Positions 26,099 to 34,986 of a DNA stretch of 64,000 nt are shown here, one piece after another. The notes beneath the pieces are model-generated. The model was given only the letters and a program-made list of their open reading frames with translations, did no database searches and had not been told where the DNA came from. Each line of letters opens with the position of its first letter. Position 1 is the first letter of the stretch. The position numbers and the translations under genes are program-made. The stretch is from positions 16,495 through 80,494 of the forward strand of contig CACWMK010000013.1 in assembly GCA_902761905.1 (NCBI GenBank). The letters are read 5' to 3'. The DNA is from an uncultured Prevotellaceae bacterium (lineage in GTDB: Bacteria; Bacteroidota; Bacteroidia; Bacteroidales; Bacteroidaceae).

Positions 26099-27292
26099 AT
26101 GGCACAATTATCAAATCGTCTGCAGCGATTGGCTCCATCAGCCACGCTGGCAATGTCTCAGAAGAGCTCTGAAATGAAAGCTCAAGGAATCGATGTAATC
26201 AACATGAGTGTCGGCGAGCCCGACTTCAATACACCAGATGCAATAAAGGAGGCTGCCAAGAAGGCGATAGACGACAATTATTCACGCTATTCACCAGTTC
26301 CTGGCTATCCCGATCTGCGCAAGGCTATCGTGGCCAAGCTCAAGAACGAGAATCAGTTGGACTATACCGTCAACGAGATTCTGGTGAGCAACGGTGCCAA
26401 GCAGAGTGTGTGCAACACCGTGATGGCGCTGGTAAATGATGGTGAGGAGGTTATCATCCCCACCCCATATTGGGTTAGTTACCCACAGATGGCACTTCTG
26501 GCTGGTGGTGTCCCCAAGTTTGTTGAGGCAGGATTCGACCAGAACTTCAAGATGACTCCAGAGCAGCTTGAGGCAGCTATCACCCCAAAGACACGACTGA
26601 TTATCCTCTGCTCGCCCAGCAACCCTACAGGTAGTGTGTACAGCAAGGCAGAGCTGAAGGCGCTGGCAGATGTCATACTGAAGCACGAAGACCTCTTCGT
26701 ACTGGCAGATGAAATCTACGAGCATATCAATTATATCGGCAAACACGAGAGTATCGCCCAGTTCCCTGGTATGAAGGAGCGTGCAATCATCGTAAACGGT
26801 GTATCAAAGGCATATGCTATGACAGGATGGCGTATTGGCTACATCGCAGCCCCAGAGTGGATTGTGAAGGGATGCAACAAGTTGCAGGGCCAGTACACCA
26901 GTGGTCCATGCTCAGTGAGCCAGAAGGCAGCCGAGTTTGCCTACGTAGCCGATCAGCAGTGCGTAGAGGATATGCGCCAGGCATTCGAGCGTCGTCGCAA
27001 CCTCATCGTCAAGCTGGCCAAGGACATCCCCGGCCTCGAGGTCAATGTGCCCGAGGGAGCATTCTATCTATTCCCCAAGTGCAGCAGTTTCTTCGGCAAG
27101 AGCGATGGTGAGACCACTATCAACAACTCAACCGACTTTGCTATGTACCTGCTCGAAAAGGGCCATGTAGCAACCGTTGGAGGCGATGCTTTTGGTGATC
27201 CAGAATGCTTCAGAATGAGCTATGCCACTAGCGATGAAAACATCGTAGAAGCAATGAAGCGAATCAAAGAAGTGTGTGCAAAACTAAAATAA
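26099..27292 (+). CDS. Pyridoxal-phosphate aminotransferase, aspartate type
   Basis: Class I/II fold-type I enzyme, 397 residues. Typical motifs: NMSVGEPDF, YSPVPGYPDLRKAI, VSNGAKQSV, ILCSPSNPTGSVYS, DEIYEHI and the PLP-lysine motif VNGVSKAYAMTGWRIGY; the C-terminal region carries FRMSYATSDENI with the carboxylate arginine. Best match is the aspartate (prephenate-type Ib) subgroup, but exact substrate is not certain. Single gene. Confidence 0.9.
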   Translation: MAQLSNRLQRLAPSATLAMSQKSSEMKAQGIDVINMSVGEPDFNTPDAIKEAAKKAIDDNYSRYSPVPGYPDLRKAIVAKLKNENQLDYTVNEILVSNGAKQSVCNTVMALVNDGEEVIIPTPYWVSYPQMALLAGGVPKFVEAGFDQNFKMTPEQLEAAITPKTRLIILCSPSNPTGSVYSKAELKALADVILKHEDLFVLADEIYEHINYIGKHESIAQFPGMKERAIIVNGVSKAYAMTGWRIGYIAAPEWIVKGCNKLQGQYTSGPCSVSQKAAEFAYVADQQCVEDMRQAFERRRNLIVKLAKDIPGLEVNVPEGAFYLFPKCSSFFGKSDGETTINNSTDFAMYLLEKGHVATVGGDAFGDPECFRMSYATSDENIVEAMKRIKEVCAKLK

Positions 27293-27348
27293 TTCGGAAA
27301 TTCATAGTTAAAATCTATTAATTTAGCTTGAGTTCCGCTTTATTTTGC

Positions 27349-27356
27349 TACTTTTG
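27349..27356 (+). promoter_or_regulatory. -7 box TACTTTTG of the Exb/TonB operon
   Basis: TAnnTTTG with TTG at 27328-27330, 18 bases upstream; leader of about 50 bases before exbB. Confidence 0.7.
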
Positions 27357-27412
27357 CGAGGTGAATCAAATTTTAATTTATTTATAATAACTAAAAAAAA
27401 TTATTTTTAATT

Positions 27413-28243
27413 ATGGCAACAACAACAAAGGCTGCAGCCCCAGCCAAAAAGAATTCGGGCTTTGGTGGTATTAAGGCAGCATGGATTATCCTGGTAATTT
27501 GTGCAGCTGCTGGTTATGGTGTATGGTACTTTGTAATGGGTAACCCCGACAACTTCGTTGGTGGCGATCGCAGCGGACACCCCGCTAACCTGCTGGGTAC
27601 TGTATATAAGGGAGGTTTCGTAGTAGGTCTGATCCTGACTCTTCTCTTCACCGTTATCTGCCTCGGTATCGAGCGTTTCTTCGCTATCAAGAGTGCCGCT
27701 GGTAAGATTAACCTCGCCAAGTTCACTGCTCAGGTTAAGGAGCTCATCAAGGCTCAGAAGTTCGATGAGGCTGACAAGCTTTGCGACAAGATGCAGGGTT
27801 CTGTAGCTAACGTAGTTAAGGCTTCTATCGCCGCTTATAAGGACGTTGAGGGTAACGACACTCTGAAGAAGGCTGCTAAGATCGCTAAGATTCAGCAGGC
27901 TCACGAGGAGGCTACTCAGCTTGAGATGCCTACTCTGCAGATGAACCTCCCAATGGTTGCAACAATCGTATCTCTGGGTACTCTGACCGCTCTGTTCGGT
28001 ACCGTACTTGGTATGATCGGATCATTCCAGGCTCTGTCTGCTGGTGGTGGTGCTGACTCTATGGCTCTGTCTGCAGGTATTTCTGAGGCTCTGGTTAACA
28101 CAGCTTCTGGTATCTTGACATCATGGGTAGCTACCGTAGTTTACAACTTCTTCTCAAACAAGATCGATAAGCTGACATTTGCTCTCGACGAGATTGGTTA
28201 CACAATCGCTGCTACATACGATTCTAACCACAACGAGGCTTAA
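27413..28243 (+). CDS. exbB: MotA/TolQ/ExbB proton channel protein
   Basis: Inner-membrane motor subunit that uses the proton gradient to energise TonB. 276 residues: N-terminal helix AAWIILVICAAAGYGVWYFV, second helix GGFVVGLILTLLFTVICLGI, and the ExbB core near residues 180-245 (LPMVATIVSLGTLTALFGTV, SAGISEALVNTASGI). The Ala/Lys-rich start is typical for Bacteroidota. First gene of an operon with two exbD genes and tonB. Confidence 0.9.
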   Translation: MATTTKAAAPAKKNSGFGGIKAAWIILVICAAAGYGVWYFVMGNPDNFVGGDRSGHPANLLGTVYKGGFVVGLILTLLFTVICLGIERFFAIKSAAGKINLAKFTAQVKELIKAQKFDEADKLCDKMQGSVANVVKASIAAYKDVEGNDTLKKAAKIAKIQQAHEEATQLEMPTLQMNLPMVATIVSLGTLTALFGTVLGMIGSFQALSAGGGADSMALSAGISEALVNTASGILTSWVATVVYNFFSNKIDKLTFALDEIGYTIAATYDSNHNEA

Positions 28244-28287
28244 TATTTTACCATTCATTTATTAACGCAATAAAAAGCATTTAGAGA

Positions 28288-28905
28288 ATGGCAAAAATTA
28301 AGATACAGAAAAAAGACATCTGGATTGACATGACGCCAATGTCAGACGTGATGACGCTGCTTCTGTGTTTCTTTATGTTGACATCAACATTCTTGACACC
28401 AGAACCAGTTTCAGTCACAGCGCCTAATTCTGTGTCAGAGGTTAAGATACCAGAGCAGGATGTACTCAACATTCTGGTTACTCCAGAGGGACGCATCTAC
28501 TGTGGTACCGAAAACAAGAACAACATGCAGGCCATGTTGGAGACCATGACAGACAAGTTTGGTGTCCAGCTGAATGCCAACCAGATTAAGCACTTCCGCG
28601 AGGATGCTATGGTTGGAGCGCCAATGGCTCAGCTTGCAGCTTATCTTGACCTCGATACAGAGAAGATGGGTGAAGCAATCCAGAAGCTCGGCCTTCCACT
28701 TGATAGTATCAATGGAGGTAAGAGCGAATTCCAGGAGTGGGTATCTGCTGCACGCGATGCTAACCCTGACATCAAGCTCGCAATCAAGTGCGACTCAAAG
28801 ACTTCTTACGGAGCTGTTAAGAAGTTGATGTCAGAGCTCCAGGATATGAACGAGAACCGTTTCCAGCTGATCACGAATCTCGATGTTAAACGTTTAAACG
28901 AGTAG
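28288..28905 (+). CDS. exbD: ExbD/TolR biopolymer transport protein (first copy)
   Basis: 205 residues, one N-terminal helix with the conserved aspartate (WIDMTPMSDVMTLLLCFFML) and a periplasmic C-terminal domain (FQEWVSAARDANPDIKLAIK, YGAVKKLMSELQDM). It follows exbB by 44 bases and precedes the second exbD by 4 bases. Paired exbD genes of unlike sequence are usual in Bacteroidota. Confidence 0.88.
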   Translation: MAKIKIQKKDIWIDMTPMSDVMTLLLCFFMLTSTFLTPEPVSVTAPNSVSEVKIPEQDVLNILVTPEGRIYCGTENKNNMQAMLETMTDKFGVQLNANQIKHFREDAMVGAPMAQLAAYLDLDTEKMGEAIQKLGLPLDSINGGKSEFQEWVSAARDANPDIKLAIKCDSKTSYGAVKKLMSELQDMNENRFQLITNLDVKRLNE

Positions 28906-28909
28906 TATT

Positions 28910-29575
28910 ATGGCAAAAAAGAATCTATCAAAGCAGAAAAAGATGGATACCCGCGTGAACTTCACGCCAATGGTAGACATGATGATGCTTCTTATCACCT
29001 TCTTCATGCTGTGTACTACACTGGCTAAGCCACAGGCTATGCAGCTGACAATGCCGTCGAACGATGACACAAAGGAGATGAATGAGAAAGATAAGCAGGT
29101 AACAAAGGCATCTCATACCATCACACTCTATCTGGGTGCTGATGATAAGGTATGGTATGTTGCCGGACTTCCCAACTATGATGATCCTTCATGCGTTAAG
29201 CCTACAACTTATGGCAAGGACGGTATCGAAAAGGTGCTGAACGAGCACACAACCGAAGAGGGTATCAACCCAGTAGCCAAGATTAAGTTGGCCAAGAAGG
29301 AGCTCGATGCTAAGAAGAATGAGTACAACTCTAAGATGACTGACGAGCAGTATCAGGCAGCACTTAAGAAGCTGAAGAAGGGTGAACTGCCCACAGGCGA
29401 AAAGGTTCCTACAATGACCGTCATCATCCGTCCTCTGAACACAGCAACATACGAAAATATGGTAGCTGCGCTCGACGAGATGCTCATTAGCAATATTGAT
29501 AAGTATGTGATTGACAATGTCGACAAGATGAGTGACGACGATAAGGCTCTCATCGAGAAGGCAGGCGTCAAGTAA
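28910..29575 (+). CDS. exbD: ExbD/TolR biopolymer transport protein (second copy)
   Basis: 221 residues. Basic N-terminus, one helix with conserved aspartate (FTPMVDMMMLLITFFMLCTT), and a longer periplasmic domain with a charged coiled stretch (KIKLAKKELDAKKNEYNSK). The C-terminal VIIRPLNTATYENMVAALDE matches the ExbD fold. It lies between the first exbD and tonB. Confidence 0.87.
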   Translation: MAKKNLSKQKKMDTRVNFTPMVDMMMLLITFFMLCTTLAKPQAMQLTMPSNDDTKEMNEKDKQVTKASHTITLYLGADDKVWYVAGLPNYDDPSCVKPTTYGKDGIEKVLNEHTTEEGINPVAKIKLAKKELDAKKNEYNSKMTDEQYQAALKKLKKGELPTGEKVPTMTVIIRPLNTATYENMVAALDEMLISNIDKYVIDNVDKMSDDDKALIEKAGVK

Positions 29576-29597
29576 CCCCTAAAATGTAGAATAGACT

Positions 29598-30434
29598 ATG
29601 GCAAAAATAGATCTTATTGACAACAACTGGGTCGACCTCGTATTCGAAGGTAAGAACCAGGCTTATGGAGCTTATCAATTGCGCAAGAAGACAGGTTCAC
29701 GTAACCTGAAGGCACTGCTCACAATGTTTGCTGCATTTGCTATCATTGCAGCCATTGTTATCGCAAAGGTGCAAATCGATAACTACATAGCTGCTCGTAA
29801 CGCTGCTATGGTTGAAGACGTTGAGCTGGCAAACCTGGCTGAGAAGAAGGAGGCTAAGGTGGAGCGCCATGAAGATGAGAACCAAGTTGAGAAAATCGAA
29901 GTTGAGAAGGTAAAGAGCTCAGTAGCATTTACCGTTCCTGAAATTAAGAAAGACGAAGAAGTGCAGGAGGATCAGGAGATCAAGTCTCAGGACGATCTCG
30001 CTGAAACCAACACCGCCATCGGTGCTTTCAACGTAGAGGGTGATGACGATGCAGCTGGTGAGGTACTGAAGGTTAAGGAGACTATCGCTGAGCCCGAGCC
30101 ACCAAAGGTTGAAGAGACCAAGGTGTTCGACGTGGTTGAGGAGATGCCTCAGTTCCCTGGTGGTAGCTCAGCTCTGTTCGAGTATCTCTCAAAGAATATC
30201 AAGTATCCAGTAGTAGCCGAGGAGAACGGTGTACAGGGTCGTGTAGTTGTAACCTTCGTTGTAGAGCGTGATGGTTCTATCACCGACGTTAAGGTTGTAA
30301 AGAGCGTTGACCCATCACTCGACAAGGAGGCACAGCGCGTTGTTAAGTCAATGCCACACTGGATTCCTGGTAAGCAGAACGGTAGTGCAGTACGTGTAAA
30401 GTACACCGTACCTGTAACATTCCGCCTGCAGTAA
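29598..30434 (+). CDS. tonB: TonB energy transducer
   Basis: 278 residues: cytoplasmic start with the family stretch FEGKNQAYGAYQLRK, one helix (LTMFAAFAIIAAIVIAKVQI), a Glu/Lys-rich periplasmic spacer, and a TonB C-terminal domain from about 190 (FPGGSSALFEYLSKNIKYPV, GRVVVTFVVERDGSITDVKV, WIPGKQNGSAVRVKYTVPVT). It is fully consistent with a TonB that serves SusC-like receptors. Confidence 0.93.
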   Translation: MAKIDLIDNNWVDLVFEGKNQAYGAYQLRKKTGSRNLKALLTMFAAFAIIAAIVIAKVQIDNYIAARNAAMVEDVELANLAEKKEAKVERHEDENQVEKIEVEKVKSSVAFTVPEIKKDEEVQEDQEIKSQDDLAETNTAIGAFNVEGDDDAAGEVLKVKETIAEPEPPKVEETKVFDVVEEMPQFPGGSSALFEYLSKNIKYPVVAEENGVQGRVVVTFVVERDGSITDVKVVKSVDPSLDKEAQRVVKSMPHWIPGKQNGSAVRVKYTVPVTFRLQ

Positions 30435-30452
30435 TACTCAACAAAATCTGAA

Positions 30453-31412
30453 ATGAACGCATTCAACAAATTACATAAATTAGTTGGATTAACACTGATA
30501 TTAGGCTTGTTCCACGGATGTGGGAACAAGCCTAATCCTGAAAAGGAACAGGCTTATCAGAAAGCAGCCAGCATACTGACTGCTGATGAAAGTTTCTACC
30601 CAATCATCGATGAAGAACTATATTACTTCACCAATCAGACTCTCGACTCCATCACCCCCGTTTACATCAACGAGCAGGATGCAGTAAAGAAGCTGATGAA
30701 ACAAGAAACATGGCTGGCATTCACCACACGCGACTTCACTGCTAATGAGCGCCAGACACTTATCAGCCAGAAATTTCTGCCAAGAGCCATACCTGTGGCT
30801 TACGACGGACTGGCAATCATAGTAAACAACTCTAACCCTGACTCATGCATAACAATTAAAGACTTTGCACGAGTACTGAAGGGAGAGATCACAAAGTGGA
30901 GCGACATCTATCCACAAAACAAACTTGGTGTTATCGATGTGGTTTTCGACAATCCACTATCAAGCACCGTACGCTGGTGTGTCGACTCAATCCTTGGCGG
31001 CCAGCAGTTCAGCGCACCTAACATCGGAGCCGTAAAGACAAGTGCTGCTGTAATAGACTATGTAGAGAACCATCCCAACTCGCTTGGTATCATCGGTTCG
31101 AACTGGCTCAACGACAAGCGTGACACAACCAATGTCACATTCAAGAAGAATATAAGCGTGATGGGCGTATCAAAGCTCGACTCGGCAACGAAGTATAACA
31201 GCTGGAAACCCTATCAATACTATTTATATAACGGCAACTATCCCCTACGCCGCACCATCTACGCATTGCTAAATGACACACGTAATGGTGTACCCAGCAG
31301 CTTTACACACTTTGTACAGTTGCCCAAGGGACAAAAGATTATCCTGCGTGCAGGCCTACTGCCACGAACAGCCAATATGAACGTGAGGGATGTAATAGTA
31401 AAGAGTGAATAA
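30453..31412 (+). CDS. PstS-like substrate-binding lipoprotein
   Basis: 319 residues with lipobox-like LFHGC (Cys23). The body resembles phosphate-binding PstS proteins: IPVAYDGLAIIVNNSNPDSC, FARVLKGEITKWSDIYP, and VIDYVENHPNSLGIIGSNW. No PstCAB genes are here. It lies 18 bases behind tonB in the same operon, a neighbourhood I regard as usual in Bacteroidales, so a function tied to the Exb/TonB system is as likely as phosphate uptake. Confidence 0.78.
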   Translation: MNAFNKLHKLVGLTLILGLFHGCGNKPNPEKEQAYQKAASILTADESFYPIIDEELYYFTNQTLDSITPVYINEQDAVKKLMKQETWLAFTTRDFTANERQTLISQKFLPRAIPVAYDGLAIIVNNSNPDSCITIKDFARVLKGEITKWSDIYPQNKLGVIDVVFDNPLSSTVRWCVDSILGGQQFSAPNIGAVKTSAAVIDYVENHPNSLGIIGSNWLNDKRDTTNVTFKKNISVMGVSKLDSATKYNSWKPYQYYLYNGNYPLRRTIYALLNDTRNGVPSSFTHFVQLPKGQKIILRAGLLPRTANMNVRDVIVKSE

Positions 31413-31488
31413 TTTAAACCTATTGAATAATAAAACGTCATAAGAGAAAGAACAGTAAACAAGAAGTGTAACTTAATAACAAGGAATT

Positions 31489-32913
31489 ATGAAAGCAATT
31501 AAATATCTAGTAATGGGTGCGTTGCTGACAGGTTTCAGCGCCGCCGTAAATGCACAGGAAGTAGAGCTTAATGCAGCTCTTGATGGTATTAAGGCAAAGG
31601 ATCCAAACGTTGCCAAGTTAGCAAACACTGCTTATAAGAAGAACAAGAAGAATCCAGAGGCTCTCTTGAAGATTGCTCAGGCATTCTATGCTCAGAAGGA
31701 CACAGCTGGTGCACGTCAGTTCGCCAACTATGCCAACGAGGCAGGCAAGCCAAAGTATCAGTATGCACCTGCATACCTGCTGCTTGGTGATATCGAGGCA
31801 TCGTATGGTACTGATGGTGGTAAGGCAGCAAGCTATTACAACCAGGCTATCACATTCGATCCAAAGAATCCTGCAGGTTACAAGAAGTGGGCAATGGTAT
31901 ATCGTAAGATCAGCCCAAGTCAGGCAGCCAAGAAGCTTGAGGAAATGAAGGTTCAGTGCCCTGATGAGGACATCGACGCTTTCAAGGGTCACATCTTTAT
32001 GCTGGCTAACGACGAGAAGCAGGCTTACGAGAACTATGCTAAGGCTGATATCAATAAGCTCGACAAGCTGGGTCTCAACGAGTTCGTACGTTGCAGCTAC
32101 TTCACAGGTCACTTTGCCGATGCTGTTCGTGCTGCAGAGGCTGGTATCAAGCTCGAGCCACGTAACCCAACATTCAACCGTATTGCTATGTTTGCAAACT
32201 ACGAGTTGAAGAACTACGATGCAGCTAAGAGCTACATCCACAAGTACTTCTATGAGACCGATAGTGCAAAGGTATCTGAGTACGACCACTTCTACACAGC
32301 TCTGATTTATCAGGCTCTGGAGGATAAGGCTAATATGTATGCTCACTACGACAAGGCTCTCGAGCTGGTTAACGATCAGTCAATGATTAAGCGTTGGGCA
32401 ATCCTTAAGAGTGTATCTGACTCATATCTTAAGGAGAAGGAGTTTGAGAATGCTCTCAAGTACTACGATCAGTACCTGGCTTGCAAGCCCGATGTAAACT
32501 CTGACGATATGGAGGGTGTTGCAAAGATCTACTCTAAGTACGCTGATGAGGACGAGGCTAACAAGCCAAAGCACATTGCTAAGGCAATTGAGGCTTATCG
32601 CGCAATGGCAGAGAAGTTCCCAGTACAGAGCACTTATGCAGCATATCAGTGCGCAACAATGAACAACAAGCTTGACAAGAATGGTGAGAAGGGTCTGGCA
32701 AAGGCTGACTACCAGAAGGTTGTAGATCTGCTCGAGGGCAAGGCTGATCGCTCTAAGGGTGAGGATACCATGCTTAAGTACAGCTATCACTACCTGATGT
32801 CAAACGCATTCCTGTTTGCTAAGAACAAGCCTCTGGCTAAAGAAATTGCAAACAAGATTCTGGCTATCGACCCAGACTACGCTCCTGCTCAGCAGATTCG
32901 CGACCTGAAGTAA
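31489..32913 (+). CDS. Secreted TPR-repeat protein of the TonB operon
   Basis: 474 residues. Signal peptide (MKAIKYLVMGALLTGFSAAVNA), then TPR helices across almost the whole length (GGKAASYYNQAITFDPKNPA, HFADAVRAAEAGIKLEPRNP, FENALKYYDQYLACKPDVNS, PLAKEIANKILAIDPDYAPA). Codons are strongly biased as in highly expressed genes of this window. Last gene of the operon, with a strong terminator after it. Confidence 0.85.
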   Translation: MKAIKYLVMGALLTGFSAAVNAQEVELNAALDGIKAKDPNVAKLANTAYKKNKKNPEALLKIAQAFYAQKDTAGARQFANYANEAGKPKYQYAPAYLLLGDIEASYGTDGGKAASYYNQAITFDPKNPAGYKKWAMVYRKISPSQAAKKLEEMKVQCPDEDIDAFKGHIFMLANDEKQAYENYAKADINKLDKLGLNEFVRCSYFTGHFADAVRAAEAGIKLEPRNPTFNRIAMFANYELKNYDAAKSYIHKYFYETDSAKVSEYDHFYTALIYQALEDKANMYAHYDKALELVNDQSMIKRWAILKSVSDSYLKEKEFENALKYYDQYLACKPDVNSDDMEGVAKIYSKYADEDEANKPKHIAKAIEAYRAMAEKFPVQSTYAAYQCATMNNKLDKNGEKGLAKADYQKVVDLLEGKADRSKGEDTMLKYSYHYLMSNAFLFAKNKPLAKEIANKILAIDPDYAPAQQIRDLK

Positions 32914-32937
32914 TTTCAGAACTTCACAATAATATAT

Positions 32938-32969
32938 AATAGGTGCTCTCAAAAGGGCACCTATTTATA
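32938..32969 (+). terminator. Terminator of the Exb/TonB operon
   Basis: AATAGGTGC (32938-32946) pairs with GCACCTATT (32957-32966), followed by T-rich sequence. Confidence 0.8.
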
Positions 32970-33035
32970 TTTTGAAAACTAACTAGAAAACAATTGCAGC
33001 CTAACTACTTTTCAATTGAAATCTAGGTACTTTAC

Positions 33036-33070
33036 AAAAAACAGGTGCTCCCAATAAGGAAACACCTGTT
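33036..33070 (-). terminator. Terminator of the ferredoxin gene
   Basis: On the minus strand AACAGGTG and CACCTGTT form a stem with a 15-base loop, followed by six T residues (33035-33040 on the plus strand are A). Confidence 0.8.
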
Positions 33071-33093
33071 AGATTGTTTTTATGTCCTAAATA

Positions 33094-33261
33094 TTAGGGA
33101 AGGCTGATAGCCTCAGAAGGACAAACACTTGCACAAGTACCACACTCTGTGCAGAGATCAGGGTTGATAGAATACTTCTCACCCTCAGAAATTGCCTCTA
33201 CTGGGCACTCGCCCTGACATGTACCGCAAGCGATGCAGTCGTCACCAATTACATATGCCAT
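33094..33261 (-). CDS. Ferredoxin, 2[4Fe-4S]
   Basis: 55 residues, typical bacterial-type ferredoxin: two cluster motifs, CIACGTCQGECP near the start and CTECGTCASVCP near the end, each CxxCxxCxxxCP, with internal pseudo-symmetry. Electron carrier, cytosolic. It is a single-gene unit with its own promoter and terminator. Confidence 0.95.
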   Translation of the reverse strand: MAYVIGDDCIACGTCQGECPVEAISEGEKYSINPDLCTECGTCASVCPSEAISLP

Positions 33262-33313
33262 AATTCTTAATCAATTAAATTGTTAATACTGTTTATACTT
33301 ACTTTTGATGACG

Positions 33314-33321
33314 CAAAGGTA
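33314..33321 (-). promoter_or_regulatory. -7 box TACCTTTG of the ferredoxin gene
   Basis: TAnnTTTG on the minus strand, about 52 bases upstream of the ATG. Confidence 0.7.
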
Positions 33322-33432
33322 CAATATTTTTTTGATATATACCAAACTTTAGGTATTTTTTTTAGTAATTTATACATTGTCAAAATAATAATCTACATAA
33401 TAAGATGGCTATTTTTACGTTATTAATATGGT

Positions 33433-34140
33433 ATGAAGATTAGAATTCTATCTATTATAGCTGCTATATGTATCGCAACAGGATGCATGGCACAAATACG
33501 ATACTCGATTCAGCACAAGCCGTATATCGACTTGCGCCCTATGCACTTTGGAATATCTGTGGGTATGAACATGCAGGATATTGAGTTTGAAAGCGAGGCA
33601 CCTTTTGTATGTGATGCCGACCGCTGGAATTCAGGATTATCAGTGGGTGTACTAGCTGATATGCGCTTGTCAAACCACTTGAACTTACGCATAACTCCCA
33701 CTATGCACTTTGGCTCCAAGCATCTGATGCTCAAGAATACCGGACTGCTGAATACAGAAGGGAAAGTTATGACAGAGACTCAGGACATGAAGAATACATA
33801 TCTGTCAGTACCCGTAGACCTGAAGTTCTCGTCACAACGATGGAACAACATCCGTCCATATATGTTGGCAGGCGTAAGTCCGATGATAAACCTGACCAGC
33901 AAGAGTCAGGATATAATACAGCTTAAGCGTACTGACCTGATGGTTGAGGTGGGACTGGGATGCGACCTGTATCTGCCATTCTTCAAGTTGATACCTGAGC
34001 TGAAGTTCTGCTACGGTCTGGGCAATAGGATAGACAAGAGCCATGTGGCCGACCTGAAGGACGACAATAAAAAAACGTATGCCAACGCTATTAAAAGCGG
34101 GCATACGAAGATGATAGTATTATCGTTCTACTTCGAATAA
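33433..34140 (+). CDS. porT: PorT-family outer-membrane beta-barrel protein
   Basis: 235 residues with signal peptide (MKIRILSIIAAICIATGCMA). Signature stretches of PorT are present: KPYIDLRPMHFGISVGMNMQ, TYLSVPVDLKFSSQRWNNIR, IPELKFCYGLG, and the terminal beta strand MIVLSFYFE. PorT is a required component of type IX secretion in Porphyromonas. I see no obvious promoter box upstream. Other OMP_b-brl_2 barrels are similar, so the name is likely rather than certain. Confidence 0.75.
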   Translation: MKIRILSIIAAICIATGCMAQIRYSIQHKPYIDLRPMHFGISVGMNMQDIEFESEAPFVCDADRWNSGLSVGVLADMRLSNHLNLRITPTMHFGSKHLMLKNTGLLNTEGKVMTETQDMKNTYLSVPVDLKFSSQRWNNIRPYMLAGVSPMINLTSKSQDIIQLKRTDLMVEVGLGCDLYLPFFKLIPELKFCYGLGNRIDKSHVADLKDDNKKTYANAIKSGHTKMIVLSFYFE

Positions 34141-34983
34141 TTACTTCTCGAACGTAAGTACCAGTTTGCCGATAAACACTCCGTGCTTACCATTCTGATC
34201 GTCAGGAATCATCTTTCCTGTCTTATCAGGCGCATACTCAAGTGTAGGCATATAGGTATGCGTATGACCTCCCAATACCAAGTCGCACCCCTCAATCTCC
34301 TTGATAAACTCCTGATCGGGATACTCGGATATCTGCCAACCCAGATGAGAGATACATATTACGACGTCGCACTTCTCCAGTTTACGCAGAATATTAATAT
34401 ACTTTTTCGACGCCTCGACAGGATCAATGTACTTAACACCTTCGCAGTTCTTATTCGACACAAGTCCCTTCATAGGAGCACCAAGTGCATAGACACCAAT
34501 CTTAAGACCATTGCGCTTTAGGGTGATATAGTCCTTAACAAGTCCTTCGCAAGGAGTTCCTGTAAAGTCGTAATTCGAACATACAATCGGGAAGTTGGCC
34601 ATACGGAACAGGCGAGCCATATTCTCGAGTCCAAAATCGAACTCATGATTGCCGATAGTGGCTGCATCATATCCCATATAGTTCATCAGTCCAATCTCTA
34701 CCTCACCCTTGAAGAGAGTGTAGAAACCCGAGCCCTGAGAAAAATCACCAGAGTCGAAGAACAACAGATCAGGATTCTGCTTGCGCTCCTCCTTAATCAT
34801 ATTGATGCGACGCAGGTATCCACCACGACCAGCCAGATCCTTGTTGTCGAGATTCTCGCTGAGCGGCATGATACACGAGTGAGTATCGTTGGTATGAAGC
34901 ACAACCAACTGTTTCTTGGTCTTTGCACTTGCCGATACTACTGCCACAAGTGCTATAAATATAATAAGGTGTAATCTACGCAT
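34141..34983 (-). CDS. 5'-nucleotidase N-terminal domain (metallophosphatase)
   Basis: 280 residues with signal peptide. Metal-binding motifs of the calcineurin-like fold: LHTNDTHSC, DSGDFSQG, GNHEFDFG and GGHTHTYMP. In UshA/CpdB-type enzymes this domain is joined to a C-terminal substrate-specificity domain; here that domain is the separate gene just upstream, 3 bases away. Together they would dephosphorylate nucleotides in the periplasm. Confidence 0.88.
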   Translation of the reverse strand: MRRLHLIIFIALVAVVSASAKTKKQLVVLHTNDTHSCIMPLSENLDNKDLAGRGGYLRRINMIKEERKQNPDLLFFDSGDFSQGSGFYTLFKGEVEIGLMNYMGYDAATIGNHEFDFGLENMARLFRMANFPIVCSNYDFTGTPCEGLVKDYITLKRNGLKIGVYALGAPMKGLVSNKNCEGVKYIDPVEASKKYINILRKLEKCDVVICISHLGWQISEYPDQEFIKEIEGCDLVLGGHTHTYMPTLEYAPDKTGKMIPDDQNGKHGVFIGKLVLTFEK

Positions 34984-34986
34984 AAC

